Shown: positions 34,993-44,512 of the stretch, piece after piece
How positions within the stretch are numbered: position 1 is the first letter of the stretch
Layout: each line of letters starts with the position of its first letter
From: Undibacterium umbellatum
Lineage (GTDB): Bacteria > Pseudomonadota > Gammaproteobacteria > Burkholderiales > Burkholderiaceae_D
Length of the DNA: 64,000 nucleotides
Assembly (NCBI RefSeq): GCF_014284125.1
Contig: NZ_JACOFX010000001.1
Coordinates: 124,001 to 188,000 of the forward strand
Direction of reading: 5' to 3'
Program-made: the position numbers and the translations under genes
Notes under the pieces: generated by a model
The model's input: only the letters and a program-made list of their open reading frames with translations
Databases searched by the model: none
What the model was told of the DNA's origin: nothing

Positions 34993-36060
34993 TTACTTTT
35001 TAGCGTAGCTCCAGCCCAGCTCAGCCATGGGGCGAGCTGCTTCTCCAGATTTCTTGGCCTGTGCGCTGGATGCCGTGCCATCAACATAGCGTTTCATGAT
35101 GCCTTGCAAAATCCCGGCCATGCGGAACAGGTTGTAGGCCAGATAAAAATTGAAATCTTCCTGGCGTATGGTTTTACCTGTGCGTTCGCAATACTTGGCA
35201 ATGTATTCCTGCTCATTCGGGATGCCCAATGCCTTGTGATCAAGACCGGCAATGCCACGGAACTGGCCAGGCGTGACATGCCAGCTCATGCAGTGATATG
35301 AAAAATCAGCCAGGGGATGGCCGAGCGTAGAGAGCTCCCAATCCAATATTGCCATGATGCGTGGTTCGGTCGGGTGGAACATCATATTGTCGAGGCGGTA
35401 ATCGCCATGCACGATGCTGGTATCATCACCAGGCGGGATATTGTGTGGCAGCCACTCAATAAGATTGTCCATCGCTTCTATCTTTTCAGTCTCGGAAGCG
35501 CGATATTGCTTGGTCCAGCGGTCTATCTGACGGGCAAAGTAGTTGCCAGGCTTGCCGTAGTCGGCCAGACCGATGGCGGCGTAGTCGATGGTGTGCAATT
35601 GCGCGATGACGCGATTCATTTCGTCGTAGATTTCACCGCGTTGAGCTGGCGTCATGCCGGGCAGAGATTGATCCCAAAGCACCCGACCATCAACAAATTC
35701 CATGATGTAAAATGCGCGCCCCAATGCATCCTCATCGGTGCACAACGCATATTGCCGTGCTGCCGGAAAGCCTGCTTTGTTCAAGGCATTCATGACCTTG
35801 AATTCACGTTCTATGGCATGTGCAGAAGGTAGTAGCTTTGCTACCGGGCCAGGCTTGGCACGCATAACATAACGCTGCTCGCCCGCACTGAGTTTGAAAG
35901 TGGGGTTGGACTGCCCACCCTTGAATTGCTCCACCACCAGCTTGTCTGCCAGCGAAGCGTTGAAACCTTCCACATGCTGACGCATATAGTCTGCCAGTGC
36001 CGCCACATCAAATTTCTGACGCTCTGCTACCGGCATGGTGCCCATGAATTCTTCGAACAT
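34993..36060 (-). CDS. APH-family phosphotransferase (ACAD10/11 kinase-like)
   Basis: A 355-residue kinase of the aminoglycoside-phosphotransferase/ACAD10-11 type. The ATG at 36060 follows GGAGG and is preferred over an upstream TTG. An ATP-binding segment FKGGQSNPTFKL and the invariant catalytic HGDYRLDN followed by ILDWELSTLG, where the first D is the base and the second binds metal, are intact. Homologues LvaA (levulinate catabolism) and the N-terminal domains of ACAD10/11 phosphorylate 4-hydroxyacyl-CoA. Antibiotic resistance is unlikely given context and sequence. Operator site 5 lies upstream. Confidence 0.88.
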   Translation of the reverse strand: MFEEFMGTMPVAERQKFDVAALADYMRQHVEGFNASLADKLVVEQFKGGQSNPTFKLSAGEQRYVMRAKPGPVAKLLPSAHAIEREFKVMNALNKAGFPAARQYALCTDEDALGRAFYIMEFVDGRVLWDQSLPGMTPAQRGEIYDEMNRVIAQLHTIDYAAIGLADYGKPGNYFARQIDRWTKQYRASETEKIEAMDNLIEWLPHNIPPGDDTSIVHGDYRLDNMMFHPTEPRIMAILDWELSTLGHPLADFSYHCMSWHVTPGQFRGIAGLDHKALGIPNEQEYIAKYCERTGKTIRQEDFNFYLAYNLFRMAGILQGIMKRYVDGTASSAQAKKSGEAARPMAELGWSYAKK

Positions 36061-36154
36061 CGGTGCCTCCAAATTGTTTCAGTTTTTGTATGATCTTACT
36101 CCTGGCACAGGTGGATGTGCTGGATGAGCGAAAACTATTCTAACTCAAATAATA

Positions 36155-36166
36155 GAACGTTCGTAC
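36155..36166. promoter_or_regulatory. Palindromic operator, site 5 (kinase/ACAD pair)
   Basis: The core GAACGTTCGTAC fits the shared pattern and is flanked by AATA and TATT, extending the dyad. It lies 94 bases upstream of the phosphotransferase start and 81 before the divergent orphan gene; the acyl-CoA genes are the likelier target. Confidence 0.7.
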
Positions 36167-36247
36167 TATTAATTGGGGCACATTTGTTCATTCCATTAAT
36201 ACCGTTATATTATCTGGAGATGAAATTTACATAAGTGGAAACGAGTA

Positions 36248-36847
36248 ATGGGAACACGCGTTCAATACCAGTTAGTAGGAGCCGGTGGGTTTAGGGAGTG
36301 CTTTCTTGCAGACATCAACAGATTTTCAGAAGAATTTTTTCCAATTATGGAAGAATGGCCAGATGATTTCCCCAAAATGTTTAAAGAGAAAGTATTGGAC
36401 AATATCGAAAGAGGAGCTGCTGCGCTCATTGCTTCGAATATTGAAGAAGCAGAGCTCATCGATGAGATTGTTTTTGAGTATTGGGACTTACTCCATAACG
36501 ACCGAAATGAATATATCAGCTCGCCTATGAAATACTATCATTATCCAGATGCGCTTTCAGACGTATTGCCTGATTGTTCCAATTGCGCGTCTGATTACTA
36601 TCAGATGCTTTTGTTTAAAGGGCGAACTGTAGCTGAGTGCCCAGATTATTCATTCAAGTCACCTGACGGAGTGTTTAGATTGTCCTGGCTATGCCCTCAC
36701 GAAATTATCGAGTTAAAAACCGAGCTTGATTCTTTTGAAGGAATTTTGAATGGCGATGAAGACGCTGTCATTGCAGTTAATTTACTACAGCGTGCTTTAA
36801 CAGAAGCAGAGCAAAGTGGTGGCAGCCTTTTGGTAACAATAGCTTAA
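36248..36847 (+). CDS. Hypothetical protein (orphan, acidic)
   Basis: A 199-residue soluble, acidic protein that I do not recognise. It is rich in Glu, Asp, Tyr and Trp (FFPIMEEWPDDFPKMFKEKV, FEYWDLLHNDRNEYI) and has cysteines in DCSNCASDY. There is no signal peptide or membrane helix. Base composition is more AT-rich than the flanking genes, a mild hint of acquisition. A DUF1877-like or immunity-protein-like fold is conceivable but not shown. Confidence 0.6.
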   Translation: MGTRVQYQLVGAGGFRECFLADINRFSEEFFPIMEEWPDDFPKMFKEKVLDNIERGAAALIASNIEEAELIDEIVFEYWDLLHNDRNEYISSPMKYYHYPDALSDVLPDCSNCASDYYQMLLFKGRTVAECPDYSFKSPDGVFRLSWLCPHEIIELKTELDSFEGILNGDEDAVIAVNLLQRALTEAEQSGGSLLVTIA

Positions 36848-37044
36848 TCGCAGCATTACTTGTATATACATGTATCAAAGTAGTTTCAGCGCTTCAATAG
36901 CGACACTCAATGACTCGCCCATGATGGTTTCTGATAATACGCACTGTATAAAAAAACGCGACTTTTTAGCAGTTTGTTGCTGTGCTTGGTTCAATGCTGC
37001 AGACTTGTATTTCCTCTACAACTTTGCCCTGCAAGGAAATGCAC

Positions 37045-37548
37045 ATGCTCAGAAACATCATCGTCGTTTTCACCATTTTGCTGATGACAGCTATGCCAGT
37101 GATAGCAGCCCCCGGCTATGTGATTATTGATGCCAGCAAACCCAACGTGACAGTATATACGTCAGTGCCGAAGTCCTTGACAAGCGCTGATCTCGACAAA
37201 ATAAGGGCGGAAGTCAGTGCGCAGGCTGGGGTCAGCATCGAAGCATGGGAGGCTTTCAAAAACAATGTAAATTTGCACGTAGAAGCCAAAATAAAGAAGA
37301 ATGAATATCCCGAACTGATCCTCAAAGAAGGGCTGTTGGCCTTTATTGAAAAATTTGAGGGCATTCCATTGGGCCTGACATGGAATGGCGGGATAGCTTT
37401 TACGTACAATGATTACATACATGCGAAAAGAACTTACCAGGCATATTTGGAAAAGCCGGATTCTGTGGCCAGAATAAGCGACAGAAACCGTGATCCCGTA
37501 CATCCTGGTAATCACTTGGAGGTGCAGGTATCAAGCAAGCTCAAATAG
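37045..37548 (+). CDS. Secreted hypothetical protein
   Basis: A 167-residue protein with a clear signal peptide (MLRNIIVVFTILLMTAMPVIAA, about 20-22 residues). The ATG at 37045 has AAGGA at a proper distance; the longer in-frame extension upstream does not look like protein and would hide the signal. The mature part has KSLTSADLDKIRAEVSAQ and ends hydrophilic. No known domain is recognised. It is convergent with serB. Confidence 0.65.
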   Translation: MLRNIIVVFTILLMTAMPVIAAPGYVIIDASKPNVTVYTSVPKSLTSADLDKIRAEVSAQAGVSIEAWEAFKNNVNLHVEAKIKKNEYPELILKEGLLAFIEKFEGIPLGLTWNGGIAFTYNDYIHAKRTYQAYLEKPDSVARISDRNRDPVHPGNHLEVQVSSKLK

Positions 37549-37555
37549 ATCAGTT

Positions 37556-37596
37556 GCCTACGCCAGTTTAATTCCTTGCGGTGTAGGCCATAAAAA
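37556..37596. terminator. Hairpin between convergent genes
   Basis: A nine-bp stem with one wobble (37556-37564 with 37580-37588) lies between the secreted-protein gene and serB; no T tail follows on the plus strand. Confidence 0.4.
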
Positions 37597-37607
37597 AACT
37601 ATTTTGT

Positions 37608-38456
37608 TCAAAGCAAATTCAATACGCCATCCAATCCCACAAAATTCAAGGCCACATCTGCCTGCGCGCGCACCACAGGCTTGGCCCTGAATGCGACAGA
37701 CAAACCGGAGATTTTCATCATCTTCAAATCATTTGCACCGTCACCCATGACGATGGCCTGGCTGGTGGGGATGCCCATCTCGGCACAGACGCGTTCCACG
37801 GTTCTTTGTTTTTCGTCGGCATCAACGATAGTGCCTATGACTTTGCCGGTCAGTTTGCCATTCTCAATCTCAAGTACATTGGAGTGGGTATAGTCAAGGT
37901 TCAGACGGGATTTCATGCGGTCGGTGAAGAAAGTAAAACCACCGGATACCAGCAAGGTCTTGACACCGGCTTGCTGTATGGTCTTCAGCATCTGGTCTGC
38001 TCCCAGCGATAATTGCAGGCGTTCGTCATATACGCGTTGAAGGGCGCTGGCATCCAGGCCTTTGAGCAGGGCGACGCGGCGGATCAGGCTTTCCTGGAAT
38101 TCCAGCTCGCCGCGCATTGCGGCTTCGGTAATTTCTGCCACTTGCGGTTTCAAGCCCTGCATGTCAGCGATTTCATCGATGCATTCTATGGTGATCAGGG
38201 TCGAATCCATGTCCATGGCGACCAGTTTGAAATCTGTCATAGCAAGTTGCTTGTCCAGAGCGGTGACATCCAGTTGGGCAGCGAAGCAGCGTTCGCGTAT
38301 CCCGCTCAAGGCCTGCTCATCGCATTCTGCATTGTCGAGGCGCACTGCCTTGGCATTCAGTTGTACCAGTTTTGCCTTGGTCTGGCTGGCGATATCCTGG
38401 ATAAGTGCAGTGTTACTGCTGAGCGTGTTGTTCAAACCTTGTATGGTCAAATGCAT
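37608..38456 (-). CDS. serB: Phosphoserine phosphatase
   Basis: Last step of serine synthesis, hydrolysing phosphoserine. The product (282 residues from the ATG at 38456, the best-supported start) has an N-terminal regulatory/ACT-like part and the HAD-type catalytic domain: nucleophile motif MDMDST (DxDST), SGGFTFFTDR, and GDGANDLKMM. It is followed on the same strand by nothing for 60 bases. mfd is directly upstream with about 37 bases between them, so a mfd-serB operon is plausible. Confidence 0.94.
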   Translation of the reverse strand: MHLTIQGLNNTLSSNTALIQDIASQTKAKLVQLNAKAVRLDNAECDEQALSGIRERCFAAQLDVTALDKQLAMTDFKLVAMDMDSTLITIECIDEIADMQGLKPQVAEITEAAMRGELEFQESLIRRVALLKGLDASALQRVYDERLQLSLGADQMLKTIQQAGVKTLLVSGGFTFFTDRMKSRLNLDYTHSNVLEIENGKLTGKVIGTIVDADEKQRTVERVCAEMGIPTSQAIVMGDGANDLKMMKISGLSVAFRAKPVVRAQADVALNFVGLDGVLNLL

Positions 38457-38493
38457 GGTTGTCTCTTTTTCTTCAAATATTTTATTCAATTAA

Positions 38494-41400
38494 TTAATGC
38501 AGTGCCTTGATGGTGGCCTTGATCTGGGCTACGCGGCTGGCGAGGTCGGGCATGGCGGCTGTGATGCGTAGTTTGTCCTGACCGTTGAGTTTGATGTGCT
38601 TGTTCTTTTGCACGAGTTCTATGATGCGCATGCCGTCTATTGGAGGCTTGGGTTCAAATTGCAGAGTTGCGGCTTCGCTGTGGGCGTCAATCTTGATGAT
38701 GCCCAGCGGCTTGGCTGCAACGCGCAGTCTATGGGTTTCCAGCAGTGATTTGACGGGTTCTGGCAGTTTGCCAAAGCGGTCTATCATTTCTTCCTGCATG
38801 TCATCAATACCGTTGGCGCTGCTGCAGTTGGCCAATCGCTTGTAGATGGACAGACGTTCATGCACATCACCACAGAATTCATTCGGCAGCAGGGCGGGTA
38901 TGTGCAGATTGATTTCTGTCGTAGTTGACAGTGGTGCGGCCAGATCGGGTTCCTTGCCATTCTTCAGCGAGCGTACTGCTTCACTAAGCATGTCGGAATA
39001 CATCTGGAAGCCTATCTCATGCATTTCGCCTGACTGGTTATCACCCAGCACTTCGCCAGCACCACGAATTTCCAGGTCATGCATGGCCAGGTAAAAGCCG
39101 CTGCCCAGTTCTTCCATCTGCTGGATGGCTTCGAGGCGCCGATTCGCCTGCTTGGTCAGGCTCTGCACATCATGTACCAGCAAGTAGGCATAAGCCTGGT
39201 GATGCGAGCGACCGACGCGGCCACGCAATTGGTGCAACTGCGCCAGGCCGAATTTGTCGGCCCGGTGCATGATGATGGTATTGGCAGTCGGTACGTCGAT
39301 ACCGGTTTCGATAATCGTGGTACACAGCAAAATATTATGACGCTGGGCCACAAAGTCACGCATGACTTTTTCCAGGTCACGCTCATGCATCTGGCCATGC
39401 GCGACGACGACGCGTGCTTCTGGGAGCAAGGCTTCCAGCATGGCCTTGCGATTTTCTATGGTTTCAACTTCATTGTGCAGAAAATACACTTGCCCACCAC
39501 GTTTCAGTTCACGCAAGCAGGCTTCGCGGATGACAGAATCATCTTCGCCGCGTACAAAGGTCTTGATTGCTAAACGCTTTTGCGGTGCAGTGGCGATAAC
39601 AGAAAAGTCACGCAAGCCTTCCAGTGCCATGCCCAGAGTGCGTGGTATCGGTGTCGCTGTCAGCGTCAGTACATCGACTTCTGCACGTAAGGCCTTCAAG
39701 GCTTCTTTCTGGCGTACACCAAAGCGATGCTCTTCATCAATGATGACCAGGCCAAGGCGAGAGAATTTGACATCAGCAGACAGCAGTTTATGCGTGCCAA
39801 TGACGATATCAACAGTGCCGTCACCCATGCCTTTCATGGCGATACTGATTTCCTTGCCAGAACGGAAGCGCGATAATTCGGCAATCTTCACCGGCCAGGC
39901 GGCAAAGCGGTCAGCAAAAGTCTGGGCGTGTTGTTCGGCCAGCAGCGTGGTAGGTGCCAGGATGGCGACTTGCTTGCCACCCATGACGGCTACAAAGGCA
40001 GCACGCAGGGCGACCTCTGTCTTGCCAAAGCCAACGTCGCCGCAGATCAGCCTGTCCATGGGCTTGCCTGAGGTCATGTCGCCAATCACGGCGGTAATGG
40101 CGGCTGCCTGGTCCGGGGTTTCATCAAAGCCAAAGCTGTCGGCAAAGGCTTCATAATCGCGTGCAGAATATTCAAAGGCATGACCTTTACGTGCCGCGCG
40201 GCGGGCATACAGGTTTAGCAGTTCGGCTGCAGTATCGCGAATTTGTTGCGCAGCTTTTTTCTTGGCTTTTTCCCACTGACCTGAACCCAGACTGTGCAAA
40301 GGCGCATCATCAGGCGAGGCACCAGAATAGCGTGAAATTACATGCAATTGCGATACTGGTACATACAGCTTGGTGTCTTTCGCATATTCCAGATGCAGAA
40401 ATTCGGTTTCGCCTTCGCCCAGATCCATGTTGATCAGGCCCATGTAGCGGCCTATGCCATGGTTGCTATGGACGACGGGGTCACCGATTTTCAATTCTGA
40501 CAGGTCGCGCACCATGTGTTCAACCTGGGTGACAGCTTCCTGCTTTTTGCGGCCTATGCGCTTGCCACTACCGGCATACAGTTCGGCTTCGGTAACAAAG
40601 GCCAGGCCATCGGCCAGCACAAAACCCGCGTGCAGGGGCGCAACGCCCAGCATCAGCTTGGCATCTGCTGTCGCAAAATCGGTATATCCTTCGCACAGAC
40701 TCAGACGAATATCGTATTCAGTGAAATACTGCTGCAAGGTTTCACGCCGCCCCAAAGTCTCGGCGCAAATCATTACTCGCTTATCTGTTTGCAGCAGGAA
40801 GGAGCGCAAGTTTGTCAACGGATCGTCAGCACGGCGATTGACGGCGATATCTGGTAAAAAGCTGGACACTTCGGACGCGGCAGCAGCCTTGTCTGCTTCT
40901 GCGATGGTCCAGCGCGCCAGCGGTTTCATGGCGGCAAAGAAGTCTTCATCGCGTAAAAACACGGTCTCTGGTGCCAGCACCGGGCGTTCACGGTCGGATT
41001 TTAAAAACTGGTAGCGTGAGCGAGTATCGTTCCAGAAACGTCGGATGGCATCGTCAATATCGCCGATCAGCGCAAAATGCGGCGCTTCCGGCAAGTAATC
41101 AAACAGGGTGGCAGTTTGCTCAAAGAACAGCGGCAGATAATATTCTATACCGGCTGAAGGTATGCCATTGCCTATATCCTTATAGATGCTGGAGCGCGAC
41201 GGATCACCCTCAAAGGTTTCGCGCCAGCGGCTGCGAAAGGCAGCACGTGCCGGTTCATCCATAGGGAATTCGCGACCAGGCAACAGGCGCACCTCCGGCA
41301 CAGGGTAGAGCGAACGCTGGGTATCAGCATCAAAAGTGCGTATGGTTTCTATGGTGTCGCCAAACAGATCCAGGCGGTAAGGCAGGGCCGAACCCATGGG

Positions 41401-41925
41401 GAACAAGTCTATCAAACCGCCGCGCACAGAATATTCACCCGGCGACATCACCTGGTTGACATGGCTATAACCTGCCAGGGTCAGTTGGGTTTTTAGCTTT
41501 GCCTCATCAAGTCGATCACCTTTTTTGAAAAAGAAGGTGTAGGCGGCCAGGAAAGAGGGCGGTGCCATGCGCAACAATGCCGTCGTTGCCGGGGCCAGCA
41601 AGACATCGCAATTGCCATTCTGGATTTCATACAGGCTGGCCAGACGCTCAGATACCAGGTCCTGATGCGGCGAAAAGGCGTCGTAAGGCAGGGTTTCCCA
41701 GTCTGGCAGCAAATGGCAGCGCAGTTCTGTATTAAACCAGGGGATTTCATCCAGCAGGCGCTGGGCATCTCCAGGGTTGGCTACAAAAATGGTCAGCATG
41801 CGTTTTTCAGCCTTGAGAGCCGTCGCAGCTTGCGCCAGGGCATAAGCATCGGAAGAACCATGCAAATTGGGAAGTGCCAGTTTATGGCCAGGTTTTGCTA
41901 AGGATTTGCTGAAATCAAATGACAT
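38494..41925 (-). CDS. mfd: Transcription-repair coupling factor
   Basis: DNA translocase that removes stalled RNA polymerase and recruits UvrA to template-strand lesions. The 1143-residue length is normal. Hallmarks are the UvrB-like N-terminal module, the RNA-polymerase-interacting segment (near residue 480-550, with DPVVHSNHGIGRYMG), helicase motifs GDVGFGKTEVALRAAF (Walker A), IDEEHRFG (motif II), TATPIPRTL (III), and a C-terminal TRCF domain. The intergenic region to ispD (96 bases) is divergent. Confidence 0.97.
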   Translation of the reverse strand: MSFDFSKSLAKPGHKLALPNLHGSSDAYALAQAATALKAEKRMLTIFVANPGDAQRLLDEIPWFNTELRCHLLPDWETLPYDAFSPHQDLVSERLASLYEIQNGNCDVLLAPATTALLRMAPPSFLAAYTFFFKKGDRLDEAKLKTQLTLAGYSHVNQVMSPGEYSVRGGLIDLFPMGSALPYRLDLFGDTIETIRTFDADTQRSLYPVPEVRLLPGREFPMDEPARAAFRSRWRETFEGDPSRSSIYKDIGNGIPSAGIEYYLPLFFEQTATLFDYLPEAPHFALIGDIDDAIRRFWNDTRSRYQFLKSDRERPVLAPETVFLRDEDFFAAMKPLARWTIAEADKAAAASEVSSFLPDIAVNRRADDPLTNLRSFLLQTDKRVMICAETLGRRETLQQYFTEYDIRLSLCEGYTDFATADAKLMLGVAPLHAGFVLADGLAFVTEAELYAGSGKRIGRKKQEAVTQVEHMVRDLSELKIGDPVVHSNHGIGRYMGLINMDLGEGETEFLHLEYAKDTKLYVPVSQLHVISRYSGASPDDAPLHSLGSGQWEKAKKKAAQQIRDTAAELLNLYARRAARKGHAFEYSARDYEAFADSFGFDETPDQAAAITAVIGDMTSGKPMDRLICGDVGFGKTEVALRAAFVAVMGGKQVAILAPTTLLAEQHAQTFADRFAAWPVKIAELSRFRSGKEISIAMKGMGDGTVDIVIGTHKLLSADVKFSRLGLVIIDEEHRFGVRQKEALKALRAEVDVLTLTATPIPRTLGMALEGLRDFSVIATAPQKRLAIKTFVRGEDDSVIREACLRELKRGGQVYFLHNEVETIENRKAMLEALLPEARVVVAHGQMHERDLEKVMRDFVAQRHNILLCTTIIETGIDVPTANTIIMHRADKFGLAQLHQLRGRVGRSHHQAYAYLLVHDVQSLTKQANRRLEAIQQMEELGSGFYLAMHDLEIRGAGEVLGDNQSGEMHEIGFQMYSDMLSEAVRSLKNGKEPDLAAPLSTTTEINLHIPALLPNEFCGDVHERLSIYKRLANCSSANGIDDMQEEMIDRFGKLPEPVKSLLETHRLRVAAKPLGIIKIDAHSEAATLQFEPKPPIDGMRIIELVQKNKHIKLNGQDKLRITAAMPDLASRVAQIKATIKALH

Positions 41926-42051
41926 TGCGGCTATACATGTGGGATGCCGTAAAAGCTACTTACGGAACAAGATACGCGGTTAAAATGAGCGCCTAATTAT
42001 AAACGAAGGGGCTCTTTCATATTGGAGCAGCTTCAAGAGCATGTGACATTC

Positions 42052-42780
42052 ATGGAAAAACAATTGCAAGAACTTCATTTTGACGCCGAAAAGGTGGTAG
42101 ATACGCCTCGCTATGTTGCGCTGATTCCTGCTGCCGGAGTGGGTTCTCGCATGGGGGCGACGACGCCGAAGCAATATATGTCAATAAGTGGCAAATCAGT
42201 ATTGCAATACACTGTCGATGCCTTCCTGACGTTTTCTAAAATACAGCATACCTATGTCCTTGTCAGCCCTGATGATGCATATGTCGATGAATATCTGGCA
42301 AAAGCAGAAAACCTGACCGTCTTGCGTTGCGGCGGTGCCAGCCGCAGGGATACAGTCAGAAATGGCTTGAGCAAATTAGCTGCTACTTTGGGTAATAAGG
42401 ATTGGGTGCTCGTCCACGATGCCGCCAGGCCGGGTTTGACATCCGGCCTGCTGCAGCATTTAATTGATCAGGTTGCTGACAGTGCTGTCGGCGGCTTGCT
42501 GGCTTTACCAGTAGTTGATACCGTCAAACGGGTAGAAAACGGCAAAGTTCAAACAATTCCTCGTGATGGCTTATGGCTGGCACAAACCCCGCAAATGTTC
42601 CGTTATCAGCTATTGTGCGACGCTCTGGATGCAGCAGATCAGGTCACCGATGAAGCCAGTGCTATTGAAGCTGCTGGGCACGCCCCCATAATGGTGGAAG
42701 GCCATGTGCGCAACATGAAGCTGACTCTGCCCAGCGATATGGCATTGATCGCCCAGTATTTGAATAGCCAGCCAGAATAA
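42052..42780 (+). CDS. ispD: 2-C-methyl-D-erythritol 4-phosphate cytidylyltransferase
   Basis: MEP pathway enzyme coupling CTP to methylerythritol phosphate. The nucleotidyltransferase signature [18 protein letters not shown] and the later HDAARP are intact. An ATG at 42052 is used; a TTG ten codons upstream is open too, and the first 20-25 residues before [10 protein letters not shown] are an extra leader. ispF follows after about ten bases. Confidence 0.92.
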   Translation: MEKQLQELHFDAEKVVDTPRYVALIPAAGVGSRMGATTPKQYMSISGKSVLQYTVDAFLTFSKIQHTYVLVSPDDAYVDEYLAKAENLTVLRCGGASRRDTVRNGLSKLAATLGNKDWVLVHDAARPGLTSGLLQHLIDQVADSAVGGLLALPVVDTVKRVENGKVQTIPRDGLWLAQTPQMFRYQLLCDALDAADQVTDEASAIEAAGHAPIMVEGHVRNMKLTLPSDMALIAQYLNSQPE

Positions 42781-42790
42781 AGGAAGCTTG

Positions 42791-43294
42791 ATGCAAAATA
42801 AGATGTTACCGTTCAGAATAGGTCAAGGTTATGACTGTCATGCACTGGTGCCTGGTCGCAAATTGATTATTGGCGGGGTGAGCATCCCGCACACCACTGG
42901 TTTGCTGGGGCATTCAGATGCTGACGTGTTATTGCATGCGATTACCGATGCACTGTTTGGATCTGTAGCCCTGGGTGATATAGGCAAGCATTTCCCGGAT
43001 ACCGATACACGCTTTGCCGGTGCCGATTCGCGCGTTTTATTGCGCGAAGCCGTCAAGCGTATTCATGCTGCCGGGTATGAGGTGGGTAATCTGGATGCCA
43101 CCATCATTGCCCAGGCACCCAAGATGGCACCGCATATTACAGGCATGGTGGCAAATATCGCAGAGGACATGCAGGTAAATATCAACCAGGTCAATATCAA
43201 GGCAAAAACGAATGAACGCCTGGGTTACCTGGGCAGGGAAGAAGGCATAGCTGCTGAAGCTGTGGTACTGGTTTTTCCGCGAATTAGCAACTAA
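42791..43294 (+). CDS. ispF: 2-C-methyl-D-erythritol 2,4-cyclodiphosphate synthase
   Basis: Next-but-one MEP pathway enzyme, releasing CMP and forming the cyclic diphosphate. The ATG at 42791 has AGGA upstream and is chosen over a TTG one codon earlier. Motifs include GQGYDCHAL with metal-binding Asp and His, [21 protein letters not shown], and [17 protein letters not shown]. Length (167) is typical. The gene pair ispD-ispF is canonical. Confidence 0.96.
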   Translation: MQNKMLPFRIGQGYDCHALVPGRKLIIGGVSIPHTTGLLGHSDADVLLHAITDALFGSVALGDIGKHFPDTDTRFAGADSRVLLREAVKRIHAAGYEVGNLDATIIAQAPKMAPHITGMVANIAEDMQVNINQVNIKAKTNERLGYLGREEGIAAEAVVLVFPRISN

Positions 43295-43335
43295 ACTCCA
43301 ACTAAACTAAGAATGTTCCATCAAGGAGAAAAAAT

Positions 43336-43608
43336 ATGAAACAAGAGCAATTGAAACATCTGCTGGGTCTGCTGCATCAAGAACTGGCAAACACTGAAGA
43401 AGTTGACGACGAGCTAAAATCCTTGCTGGAGAAATTGAACGAGGATATCCGGCATGTCCTGGCAACGACACAAGATCATGATGACCCTGTCTTCGCCGCC
43501 CTGAGCGAAAGGTCGCAAGCCCTGTCGGCAAAATTTGCTGCGCAGCATCCAAAGCTGGAGCCAGCCTTACGTGAATTGGGTACGATGCTTGAAAAAATTG
43601 GTGTTTGA
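43336..43608 (+). CDS. DUF4404 family protein
   Basis: A 90-residue, predominantly helical and acidic protein starting MKQEQLKHLLGLLHQELANTEEVDDE, typical of the DUF4404 family. AGGAG precedes the start. Function is unknown; it might be a small regulatory or chaperone-like protein. A strong terminator follows. Confidence 0.8.
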   Translation: MKQEQLKHLLGLLHQELANTEEVDDELKSLLEKLNEDIRHVLATTQDHDDPVFAALSERSQALSAKFAAQHPKLEPALRELGTMLEKIGV

Positions 43609-43636
43609 TAAGGATTTCAGCAATCAAGCACACTTT

Positions 43637-43663
43637 AAAAACCGCCGTTGGCGGTTTTTATTT
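43637..43663 (+). terminator. Rho-independent terminator after the DUF4404 gene
   Basis: A 10-bp stem (43637-43646 with 43650-43659) with a three-base loop ending in a T run. It closes the ispD-ispF-DUF4404 region. Confidence 0.88.
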
Positions 43664-43904
43664 CTCACTAGATAATAATGCCTTGCGATAACTAAGCTAA
43701 GTTCCCGGTTCGTATTGCTCAAAGAAGGTTTCAAGTAGCCGAGAAAGGCGAGCAATGGCAGCAAACGCCAAAAATAGAAGGCGGCTCTGCTACAATGCGC
43801 GGTTAGCCTATTGAAATGGGTGCTCATAGGCTATATATGGCTTTATATCTAGTCACTCAGTTCAATCTTGTCGCAGTAATGCGCAATTACTCTATTTATT
43901 TGTC
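43664..43904. other. Intergenic region before slyD
   Basis: About 240 bases with no convincing gene. It must contain the slyD promoter; I see no further element. Confidence 0.4.
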
Positions 43905-44384
43905 ATGCAAATCACACAAAATACCGCTGTCACTTTGAATTACACTATGTTCAGTGCTGAGGGCGAGGTCATCGACCAGAATCAGCAGCCCATCGTTTAT
44001 TTGCATGGTGGATATGATAATATTTTGCCAGCAGTTGAGGCCGCGCTGGATGGTAAAGTCGTAGGTGACAAAGTTTCCGTGACTTTGGCACCAGAAGAAG
44101 GTTTTGGCGAATTTGATCCAGAATTTGTGCGTGAAGAAGATATCAGCGCTTTCCCTCCTGATATTGAAGTGGGCATGATGTTTGAAACACGTGAGCCAGA
44201 AACTGGCGAAACCATGCAGTTCCGCGTTACTGCGATCGATGCAGGCGTGGTCACTGTAGATGGTAACCATCCTCTGGCTGGCATGACCATACGTTTTGAT
44301 GCTGAAGTGCTGGAAGTTCGTGCAGCTACTGATGAAGAAGTTGTGCACGGTCATGTGCATGGTGAACACGGTCATCACCATTAA
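43905..44384 (+). CDS. slyD: FKBP-type peptidyl-prolyl isomerase SlyD
   Basis: A 159-residue cytoplasmic prolyl isomerase and chaperone. It has the FKBP core split by the IF (insert-in-flap) domain: YTMFSAEGEVIDQ, PAVEAALDGKVVGDKVSVTLAPEEGFGEFDPEFV, and DGNHPLAGMTIRFDAEVLEVRAAT. A short His-rich tail (HGHVHGEHGHHH) can bind nickel, as in SlyD, although E. coli SlyD has a much longer Cys/His tail. It lies just upstream of a J-domain gene, so this is a small chaperone-related neighbourhood. Confidence 0.93.
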   Translation: MQITQNTAVTLNYTMFSAEGEVIDQNQQPIVYLHGGYDNILPAVEAALDGKVVGDKVSVTLAPEEGFGEFDPEFVREEDISAFPPDIEVGMMFETREPETGETMQFRVTAIDAGVVTVDGNHPLAGMTIRFDAEVLEVRAATDEEVVHGHVHGEHGHHH

Positions 44385-44512
44385 GATGCATCCACAGGAC
44401 TAGTTGATTCTGGCTTGCTCCTGCATAGGGGAATCCATGTAAATGGATTTCCTTGTTCTTCGCTGCTGATCTGCAGTATCAATTCAAGTCCGAGTGCAAG
44501 CCAAGGGTGTGT

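Noticed and set aside
34993..36060. Phosphotransferase as an aminoglycoside resistance gene
   Set aside because: Sequence and the adjacent ACAD fit the ACAD10/11 kinase branch, and the operator ties it to acyl-CoA metabolism.
39362..40156. Long open frame antisense to mfd
   Set aside because: Composition (Ser/Ala/Arg-rich) is typical of an antisense shadow in a GC-richer gene; mfd is intact.
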